Origin: Candidatus Methanosuratincola sp.
Lineage (GTDB): Archaea; Thermoproteota; Methanomethylicia; Methanomethylicales; Methanomethylicaceae
Assembly: GCA_029907755.1 (NCBI GenBank)
Contig: JARYLH010000040.1
Coordinates: 1-11,267, forward strand
Reading direction: 5' to 3'
Length of the DNA stretch: 11,267 bases
Shown: piece after piece, positions 1 to 5,321 of the stretch
Layout: every line of letters starts with the position of its first letter
Numbering within the stretch: position 1 is the first letter of the stretch
Notes under the pieces: generated by a model
Database searches by the model: none
What the model saw: the letters and a program-made list of their open reading frames with translations, nothing else
Told to the model about the DNA's origin: nothing
Position numbers and translations under genes: made by a program

Positions 1-2
1 AT

Positions 3-272
3 CAGTACCTTTATCCGATCCACATATTCGGTATGGGGATCCTTTTCGGGATAGCCTCTGCATTCCTTTTCAGGAGCTTCAGTGATGTTGCCAAGGCCAC
101 GGTCGCTACTTCCTTCGTGATCTCTTTCCTGGGGTACTTGATCATTTTCGGTTCCAGCCCGGTGGCTTTCTTCGCCTCTTTCACGATATCTCTGGTCTAC
201 ATCGCAATAGGGCTGGCTATCTGGTTGCTGATAAGGTCCTTCAGCCGTTCTATCTCTAGGATAAGGGGGTAA
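3..272 (+). CDS. Membrane protein, C-terminal part (cut by window edge)
   Basis: The reading frame is open to the left edge, so this is the 3' end of a longer gene; an internal ATG at 33 is the first Met seen, but QYLYPIHIFG is readable before it. The visible 89 residues are almost entirely hydrophobic, with about three membrane-spanning segments (near MGILFGIASAFLF, TSFVISFLGYLIIFG and the run FFASFTISLVYIAIGLAIWL). It ends in a short basic, serine-rich cytoplasmic-type tail (RSFSRSISRIRG). I do not recognise a family and assign no function. It is followed by a 47-base gap and then the DUF6125-like gene on the same strand. Confidence 0.6.
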   Translation, partial: QYLYPIHIFGMGILFGIASAFLFRSFSDVAKATVATSFVISFLGYLIIFGSSPVAFFASFTISLVYIAIGLAIWLLIRSFSRSISRIRG

Positions 273-319
273 TCCGTCCGGCTTGGAAATGCTTTTGAGC
301 CAAGGGAGCTTATCCTATT

Positions 320-871
320 TTGGTGTCATTCTTGCCTTCATGGGTGCTGGAATCCATGACAAGGGAGGATCTCATACGATACATAGAGATCCTCTCGAAA
401 AACTTCCTCACCATTGATGGGTACTGGTTCTTGGGTGTCGAGGAGAAATTCGGGATTGAGGCTGCAATCGACCTTGACAGGCGTGCCTGGGAGCAGTATG
501 CTGTCTCTGAGGCTAAGCGGATCAAGGAGCTACTGGGGATAGCCGAAGGAACACTGGCTGATCTGGAGCGGGCCCTGCAACTGATTTGCTTCGCTCCATC
601 TTCAGGGGTCAGGATCGAGCTGCTTGACGGTCGCCTGGTAATGACCATTACAAAGTGCCGCCCACAACGCGCAAGGACAAGGGATGGAAGGGGAGAGTTC
701 GCTTGTAAGCCCGTCGGGTTCGCGCATCTTTCGACCTTTGCGAAGACGATCAACCCAAGATTCGAGACCAGGTGCATCTTCGCGCCACCCGATTCTCACC
801 CTGATGGACTCTGGTGTAGGTGGGAGTTCTCTTTAAAGGAGGATGCGGAGGCTGGCGGACGGAATGCCTGA
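320..871 (+). CDS. DUF6125-like cytosolic protein
   Basis: A soluble protein of 183 residues resembling the DUF6125 group, which is related to L-2-amino-thiazoline-4-carboxylate hydrolase-like proteins; its activity is not established. The N-terminal helix region carries the family-like stretch FLTIDGYWFLGVEEKFG (about 29-45). The C-terminal half has spaced cysteines at C113, C129, C152 and C166 with H160, in contexts ACKPVGF and DSHPDGLWCRWEF, which could hold a metal or act as thiols. The chosen start is TTG at 320, with an AAGGGAG ribosome-binding site at 302-308; an ATG at codon 13 is possible but has a poorer site. The AT-rich stretch near 284-298 may be its promoter. Its last bases overlap the SagB-like gene, so the two are probably co-translated. 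The family call comes from memory of its motifs. Confidence 0.65.
   Translation: MVSFLPSWVLESMTREDLIRYIEILSKNFLTIDGYWFLGVEEKFGIEAAIDLDRRAWEQYAVSEAKRIKELLGIAEGTLADLERALQLICFAPSSGVRIELLDGRLVMTITKCRPQRARTRDGRGEFACKPVGFAHLSTFAKTINPRFETRCIFAPPDSHPDGLWCRWEFSLKEDAEAGGRNA
835..842 (+). promoter_or_regulatory. Strong ribosome-binding site with unclear start codon
   Basis: AAAGGAGG lies inside the end of the DUF6125-like gene and is the only strong Shine-Dalgarno sequence before the SagB-like gene. It directly abuts the ATG at 843 and is 21 bases from the next in-frame ATG at 864. A normal spacing would fall near a CTG at 852. Confidence 0.45.
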
Positions 872-1589
872 TGGGATCGGGCACCTTTTCCAGCGAGAGA
901 CGAAATACAGCAGGGATCGGCCTGGTGGCGGGATGGTTGATTGGCGGCAGAAGCCCTCCCCCTACAAGGAATATACCGGATCAGAGGAGATCGAATTGCC
1001 CTCGTTCACACCCCCTGGTGCCGCGCTTGAATGGTGCATAAGGACCAGGCGTAGCGTTAGGGAGTACGTCCATGAGCCAGTCTCGCTGGATCAGATCTCC
1101 TTCATGCTCTGGGCGTCCGCGGGGCTCCGGGAGCGGGCTGGAGGTTACGGATTCAGGAACGCCCCCTCTGCGGGTGCGCTCTACCCCATCGAGACGTATT
1201 TGCTGGTAAACAACTGCTCCGGTCTGAAGAAAGGGATCTACCACTACTCAGTCAGGCGGCATAGCCTCGAGACAGTCAAACAGGGTGATTTCGGGGAAAG
1301 GCTTGCGCATGCTTCTCTCGGGCAGTCGATGTGTGCGGAAGCCCCTTGCGTCTTCATCTGGTCCGCAGTCTTCGGCAGATCGGAATGGAAATACAAGGAT
1401 CGGGCTTACCGGTATGTATACCTCGAGGCGGGGCATATGGCGCAGAACTTGGCTCTCGCGGCAGTCTCGTTGGGGTTTGGGACCTGCCAGATTGCTGCAT
1501 TCTTCGATGACGAGGTAAACCAGCTGATAAGTCTCGACGGGACGGAAGAGTCCGTCATATACCTGAGCTCCGTCGGGCGACCTGCCTAG
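843..1589 (+). CDS. SagB/ThcOx-family FMN nitroreductase-like oxidoreductase
   Basis: A nitroreductase-fold protein of the SagB/ThcOx group; members bind FMN, and the best-known ones oxidise azoline rings during peptide modification. Seen here: the FMN-phosphate signature RTRRSVREY (about 67-75), NAPSAGALYPIETYL (107-120), YLEAGHMAQNLALAAVSLG (193-211) and a closing FGTCQIAAFF...SSVGRP. The conserved part begins near IGHLFQRETKYSRD, so the real start may be the ATG at 864 rather than 843. The AAAGGAGG site at 835-842 touches the ATG at 843 and lies 21 bases before 864, so neither choice is clean. The gene overlaps the end of the DUF6125-like gene. No azole cyclodehydratase (YcaO), precursor peptide or transporter is visible here, so a stand-alone redox role is as likely as peptide modification. 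Confidence 0.85.
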   Translation: MRRLADGMPDGIGHLFQRETKYSRDRPGGGMVDWRQKPSPYKEYTGSEEIELPSFTPPGAALEWCIRTRRSVREYVHEPVSLDQISFMLWASAGLRERAGGYGFRNAPSAGALYPIETYLLVNNCSGLKKGIYHYSVRRHSLETVKQGDFGERLAHASLGQSMCAEAPCVFIWSAVFGRSEWKYKDRAYRYVYLEAGHMAQNLALAAVSLGFGTCQIAAFFDDEVNQLISLDGTEESVIYLSSVGRPA

Positions 1590-2425
1590 ATCCCAGGCGT
1601 GTGGACGCAGCAGTCGTCTACGAACAAAACTTCCAGACCTGCGCCCTTTGCGTAGTCCAGCGTTTCCTGAGAGGGGTTCGCGATCCCGTCGAACCCAAGA
1701 TCTAACGCCATCCTCTCGTAAATGATCCTGGGTCTCCCCCTCCCCCTCATGCAGCCCAGGGTAAGGTGAGATTTAAGCCTCTCCCGTGCGTATCCCATAA
1801 CCTTCTGCGCTTCTGCGGGATCGGGCGTCTCCCCGTCTGTTAGGACGAGTATGGCGCAGGCACCGGGGTTTGCCTCTGCGATCATGTCGACTGCCCTGTA
1901 CTCGCCGATTACCCTGCCCTGCTCAATCCCAATCAGCACATGCGGGGCGAGAAGAGGAAATCTGGATTTCGCATTCAAAAGCGCTTCCTCGTAGTCCTTC
2001 AGGCTCCATTCACCGCCGAGATGGCAAGTCACAGCGTGCTGGCTCCCGATGATGTCCAGCAGCAGCGTGTCGACTCCTGCCTTCGCCAACCTGTCCATGG
2101 TCACTTTGTCGAGGAGACCTCCATGCATGCTTACCTTGATCCCGGTCCTCCTCTTCCCCTCCTCTATTGCAGAGATCATGTTCTCGACGGGCAATCTACC
2201 CGACCTCGTGAACCCGCCTGTTATGAGCACTCTCGTAGCGCCGCTCTTCCTTGCAGCGATGAACGCCCTGATCAGGTCTGTAGGCATAGACGCCTTTGCC
2301 ATTCCCGAGAGGTACCTCCCCCTGCAGTGGGGGCAATCGAGCTCACACCTCGCTCCGGTTATGGACACTGGGACAACGGATGGGCTCGGTCTGTAAAAAA
2401 AGATCCTCCCGCTCCTCGTTTTCAA
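1586..2425 (-). CDS. Radical SAM protein, LipS1/LipS2-type lipoyl synthase component
   Basis: A 279-residue radical SAM enzyme. The [4Fe-4S] cluster motif is at C27, C31 and C34 (CELDCPHC, C-x3-C-x2-C), followed by the TIM-barrel strand VLITGGFTRSG (66-76). Further cysteines at C225 (LGCMRGRGR) and C272-C273 at the extreme C-terminus could bind an auxiliary cluster, as expected for a sulfur-donating enzyme. In Thermococcus kodakarensis two radical SAM proteins, LipS1 and LipS2, together replace LipA and insert the two sulfur atoms of lipoyl. The assignment here rests on the split lipoate ligase next door and the partner radical SAM gene. I cannot say which of the two this is. The start is TTG at 2425 with a weak GGATGGG site upstream; the gap from LplB is 31 bases. 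Its TAG stop shares four bases with the opposing SagB-like gene. Confidence 0.75.
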   Translation of the reverse strand: MKTRSGRIFFYRPSPSVVPVSITGARCELDCPHCRGRYLSGMAKASMPTDLIRAFIAARKSGATRVLITGGFTRSGRLPVENMISAIEEGKRRTGIKVSMHGGLLDKVTMDRLAKAGVDTLLLDIIGSQHAVTCHLGGEWSLKDYEEALLNAKSRFPLLAPHVLIGIEQGRVIGEYRAVDMIAEANPGACAILVLTDGETPDPAEAQKVMGYARERLKSHLTLGCMRGRGRPRIIYERMALDLGFDGIANPSQETLDYAKGAGLEVLFVDDCCVHTPGI

Positions 2426-2456
2426 AACAATCCCATCCGATCAAATAGACGTTTCG

Positions 2457-2732
2457 TCACCTGTCGCGGTCTAGGCACTCCTGCACCATCGCGATAAGGT
2501 CTTCGGCACGCAACCCTATGAGGGTTATCCCTCCGATTGCGCTCTCGACTGCCTGTCTTGCGTTGCACAGATCCTTACCTATTAGCTCCTTCTCTATAAT
2601 TTCTATCCCCTCCTCAGGGTGTGCGAAGAAGTCCCCTGTTATCCTCGCATCCTTAATCACCCCTCCCTCCATGACGATCTTGACTTTGACCAGCTTCCCG
2701 TCCTTGAACTTCCTCACCAGCTCCCTTTCCAA
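2457..2732 (-). CDS. lplB: Lipoate-protein ligase C-terminal domain subunit (LplB)
   Basis: A 91-residue protein matching the C-terminal accessory domain of lipoate-protein ligase, made here as a separate polypeptide. The core GGVIKDARITGDFFAHPEE (about 24-42) followed by an EIIEKELIG helix and a hydrophobic AIGGITLIGL segment is typical. In archaea such as Thermoplasma and Thermococcus this small subunit associates with the catalytic subunit and is needed for full ligase activity (adenylate formation). It starts at a TTG at 2732, four bases after the LplA stop, behind a near-perfect AGGAGGTGAT site. This small gene between lplA and the radical SAM gene makes the lipoate assignment of the whole cluster convincing. 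Confidence 0.88.
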   Translation of the reverse strand: MERELVRKFKDGKLVKVKIVMEGGVIKDARITGDFFAHPEEGIEIIEKELIGKDLCNARQAVESAIGGITLIGLRAEDLIAMVQECLDRDR

Positions 2733-2735
2733 AGG

Positions 2736-2745
2736 ATCACCTCCT
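2736..2745 (-). promoter_or_regulatory. Exceptionally strong ribosome-binding site of lplB, overlapping the lplA stop
   Basis: On the minus strand the sequence reads AGGAGGTGATCCT then TTG. The TGA inside the Shine-Dalgarno sequence is the lplA stop codon (2737-2739). This suggests termination and reinitiation are coupled, which would keep the two ligase subunits in step and offset the weak TTG start. Confidence 0.75.
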
Positions 2746-3501
2746 GAAGGTCCAGTCGATTGACCTGTACCTCTCCTCCAGCGTTGGGGCTATGCACTCA
2801 TCCTCCGAAAGATCAGAGAAGTCTGCGACTGCGCCGAAATGATCCTCAAACTTCCTCACAAGGATCCTAGAAAATTCTACATGGCCGACTTCTTTGCCTA
2901 GGGTTTCAGCTACAGTGGTTATCCTTCCCGCAATGTCCTTTGCCCCCTTCTCTGTCAGCTTCTCTGCCCTTGCCCTCAGGGCTGGGAGCAAGGAGTAGTC
3001 CATGCCGAGCAGTATGGTGCCGTGCTGGAGGACCGCGCCAAACCTCCTTGTCTGTGCGCTTCCGGAGATCTTCCTCTTACCCACCTCAATGTCGTTCACA
3101 GGGCGGAATGAGGCTGGGATTCCGATCTCCCTTAACGCTGAAATGATGGGCGCGCAGATCTTGAGGTAACTTCCCTGAATGTCCTGCGGAACAGATGGGT
3201 CGTTTGCCTCTACCGAGAAGCTGTAAGTGAGCTCCTTTGGGGTATGGAGCACAGCCCCGCCCCCTGAGAGCCTTCTCACCACTTGGATGCCCTTCTCGTG
3301 GCAGAACTCGAGGTCGACCTCCTCCCTTATCTCCTGGAAGTATCCAATTGAGACAGCCGGCGGATCCCAGCCGTAGAGCCTTAGCGTTGGAGGGCTCTTC
3401 CCTGCCCCTACCGACCTCATTATGGCCTCGTCCAATGCCATATTGAAGGGCGCGTCCCCAAACTCGAATCCGATCACCCTGAGCTTCTTCAATCGGACCA
3501 C
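2737..3501 (-). CDS. lplA: Lipoate-protein ligase catalytic subunit (LplA, N-terminal domain only)
   Basis: A BirA/LplA-fold ligase that attaches lipoate (and in archaeal relatives octanoate) to the lysine of lipoyl domains in E2 subunits or GcvH, using ATP. It shows RRLSGGGAVLH at 76-86 (the acyl-adenylate loop), NDIEVGKRKISGSAQ at 136-150 with the expected catalytic lysine K144, and QHGTILLGMDYS at 159-170. At 254 residues it lacks the C-terminal accessory domain, which the next gene supplies. The listed start is GTG at 3501, giving a 13-base overlap with the radical SAM gene. Codon 4, TTG at 3492, is a strong alternative: it overlaps the upstream TGA as TTGA and lies 11 bases after GAGGAG (3504-3509), whereas GTG is only 2 bases away. 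Confidence 0.92.
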   Translation of the reverse strand: MVRLKKLRVIGFEFGDAPFNMALDEAIMRSVGAGKSPPTLRLYGWDPPAVSIGYFQEIREEVDLEFCHEKGIQVVRRLSGGGAVLHTPKELTYSFSVEANDPSVPQDIQGSYLKICAPIISALREIGIPASFRPVNDIEVGKRKISGSAQTRRFGAVLQHGTILLGMDYSLLPALRARAEKLTEKGAKDIAGRITTVAETLGKEVGHVEFSRILVRKFEDHFGAVADFSDLSEDECIAPTLEERYRSIDWTFRR

Positions 3502-4415
3502 GTCTCCTCGGAAACTATCTTTGGGTCTGGTCTCGATGGATAGTTGTAGAACGGTCCCGACGCCTTCTCATTGAAGTAGGGTCTGTTGCAGCCGGGGCAA
3601 CCGCACACCATGAACGGATGCCCCAAGTTAAATATCCTCTCAAGCTCTTCAGCTGAGCACCCGAACCCTGCGATCCTGCCATCCGGGCCGAATTTTAATT
3701 CCGAAGCTTCCATGCCCGCCTCGACTATGAGATGCCGGGCGATCTGTACCCTGCGATATGCCCCAATCGGAGGGCTGGCTGCGTTCTCCATGCGCGTCCC
3801 TTTGATTGGTGTGAATGCGAAGAGAGATGGTGTGACCCCCATCTTCGTAACAGTGTCGATCATCTCGACCGCCTCTCTTTCAGACTCCCCGAGCCCGACA
3901 ATTATGTGCGTCCCAACTTTGCCTCTGCCGAACACTCTTACGGCCCCCCTCAGGGAATCCATGATATCCTCTAGGCTTCTCCCTTTTACGGATCTGTACC
4001 TCTTCTTGTCTGCGCAGTCGACCGGGATAGTGAGGATCTCGACCCCTGCGTCCTTGAGCATCTCCATCTCCTCCACGGCCATGGGGGGAGCTGAAACCGA
4101 GAATGGCAGCCCGGCGGGCGCCAGTCGATTCACGATCCCTTTAGCCAGAGATGCTATCCCAGGCTCGTCGGAGCACTGTATGCAGATCCTCTTCAGCTTG
4201 CTCGCTCCTGTTGCTGCCCTAGCCACTTCCTCGAGACTGAACCTTGGCCATTCTATCCTTGAGATCCTGCCGCTACCGCCATAAGGCTGGGGGCAGAAGG
4301 CACAGGATCCCCTGCAGCCAGTCCTTGAAACGAAAAGGTAGAGCGTCGTAGTGCGGGTGTCCGTCCTTCCCTTCGACAGGCCCAACTCCAATGCCGATCC
4401 GTAGGAGACCCTCAC
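3489..4415 (-). CDS. Radical SAM protein with C-terminal Cys cluster, LipS1/LipS2-type
   Basis: A 308-residue radical SAM enzyme. The SAM-cluster cysteines are C34, C38 and C41 (GCRGSCAFCPQ). A glycine-rich HIIVGLGESERE (170-181) is typical of the barrel of biotin- and lipoyl-synthase relatives. Near the C-terminus the motif CGCPGCNRPYFNE (C271, C273, C276) could bind a second iron-sulfur cluster, which sulfur-inserting radical SAM enzymes use as sulfur source. With the 279-residue partner it probably forms the two-protein lipoyl synthase known from Thermococcus, acting on octanoylated acceptor proteins. Which of LipS1 and LipS2 it is cannot be decided from motifs. The start is GTG at 4415 with no clear ribosome-binding site, 33 bases after the regulator gene, so translation may depend on read-through of an operon. 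A role other than lipoyl synthesis is unlikely in this context. Confidence 0.78.
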   Translation of the reverse strand: MRVSYGSALELGLSKGRTDTRTTTLYLFVSRTGCRGSCAFCPQPYGGSGRISRIEWPRFSLEEVARAATGASKLKRICIQCSDEPGIASLAKGIVNRLAPAGLPFSVSAPPMAVEEMEMLKDAGVEILTIPVDCADKKRYRSVKGRSLEDIMDSLRGAVRVFGRGKVGTHIIVGLGESEREAVEMIDTVTKMGVTPSLFAFTPIKGTRMENAASPPIGAYRRVQIARHLIVEAGMEASELKFGPDGRIAGFGCSAEELERIFNLGHPFMVCGCPGCNRPYFNEKASGPFYNYPSRPDPKIVSEETWSD

Positions 4416-4448
4416 GGCTTCGATCGTGGGCGTACACCTGCGCAGTCC

Positions 4449-5228
4449 CTATAGCCGATCTGCCCTCTCCCAAAGCAGGTCGAAGGAGTCGTGAAATACT
4501 GATACTAGCCCTGGGTTCTTGGTGTACCCTGGTCTGTAGTAGATCCTGCTGCTGTCACTCTTCCTGGCCCATATGAGAAAGATCAGTTCTTTCGAGTCGA
4601 CTATCGTGAACCGTGTATTCCTCCACTCCCGACCGGAAAACCTTACCTCGATCCCGTGTTGCTTCATCTCCTCGACCCTCTGGCCTACCCTCCCGTCCTT
4701 GGCGAGAAGGATCACCTTGACCGCGACCTTCCTCTCCAGCCCCGAGAGGAGCTCTTCCCTCACCTTGTCGTACCAGCTGAACTCCTCTGCAAGTATGCAC
4801 ACTTCGGCATTTGCCCTTGAGATTATCTTGACGGTCTCGAGCTCCATGGCTGGAAGGCCGTCTATTGCCTGCAGGAGATCTTCCATCCTCATCCCCAGCC
4901 TCTTCTCCGCATAAAGCGGCTCAAGTGTGGACTGGAGTCTGCCGACCGTAGCCCTCAGCTCTGAGATCCTGAGGTCGCACTCCACCTCTTGCTTCTTCAT
5001 GTACCTCTGCAGGAATGCCTTCGGGGCAACCGGCGTCAGCCTCCCAGACTTGGACTCGATTGCCCCGATCCTAGTGAGCTCTTCAACCGCCGACCTAGTT
5101 GCCTCAGCATCCATACCTAGCTTCTCCGGTATGGTCGATAGGAGCTCTTCACCATTCTCGACCAGATACTCATAAACCCTGATCTCAGAATCTTTGAGCC
5201 CAATACTCCTCAAATCACTGAAGGACAT
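4449..5228 (-). CDS. TrmB-family transcriptional regulator
   Basis: A 259-residue regulator with the archaeal TrmB layout. The N-terminus is a winged helix-turn-helix (LRSIGLKDSEIRVYEYLVENG, then TRSAVEELTRIGAIE). A charged helical, probably dimerising segment follows (around KKQEVECDLRISELRATVGR). The C-terminal domain is a phospholipase-D-like sensor fold (VCILAEEFSWYDKV, VAVKVILLAKDGRVG, NTRFTIVDSKELIFLIW). The PLD catalytic HxK is absent, as expected for a sensor. I chose ATG at 5228, where family similarity begins; a GTG at 5246 would add six residues but has no ribosome-binding site. It is the first gene of the minus-strand lipoate cluster, 33 bases before the radical SAM gene. A palindrome sits just upstream. 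I infer control of the lipoyl genes and of itself; family members elsewhere mostly sense sugars, so the ligand is unknown. Confidence 0.85.
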   Translation of the reverse strand: MSFSDLRSIGLKDSEIRVYEYLVENGEELLSTIPEKLGMDAEATRSAVEELTRIGAIESKSGRLTPVAPKAFLQRYMKKQEVECDLRISELRATVGRLQSTLEPLYAEKRLGMRMEDLLQAIDGLPAMELETVKIISRANAEVCILAEEFSWYDKVREELLSGLERKVAVKVILLAKDGRVGQRVEEMKQHGIEVRFSGREWRNTRFTIVDSKELIFLIWARKSDSSRIYYRPGYTKNPGLVSVFHDSFDLLWERADRL

Positions 5229-5264
5229 CGTGCACACCCAGATCACTTATCACTTGGGCGGTTA

Positions 5265-5285
5265 ATCTGATAAGCGTTATCGGAT
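5265..5285. promoter_or_regulatory. Palindromic candidate operator upstream of the TrmB-like gene
   Basis: ATCT-GATAA-GCG-TTATC-GGAT reads as an inverted repeat with 5-base perfect inner arms, and 8 of 9 paired positions when extended. It lies in the 93-base gap between the herA stop and the regulator start. On the minus strand the right half reads CTTATC, TATA-like, about 25 bases ahead of the alternative GTG, so a bound protein could block transcription initiation. A related GTGATAAGTGATC lies next to it at 5241-5253. The operator role is inferred. Confidence 0.5.
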
Positions 5286-5321
5286 AATGGGGAATACAAG
5301 GGCCAACAATACGCCTGTCCG

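Noticed and set aside
310..777. A 155-codon minus-strand open frame opposite the DUF6125-like gene
   Set aside because: The plus strand carries family-like motifs, an upstream ribosome-binding site and an overlap with the next gene; the minus frame has none of these.
843..1589. A thiazole/oxazole-modified peptide biosynthesis cluster based on the SagB-like gene
   Set aside because: No YcaO-type cyclodehydratase, precursor peptide or export gene is visible on either side in this window.
3586..4284. A 232-codon open frame on the plus strand opposite the 308-residue radical SAM gene
   Set aside because: It mirrors a gene with clear iron-sulfur motifs, and its translation is low-complexity Ser/Pro/Ile-rich without any recognisable motif; it is an antisense artefact of codon bias.
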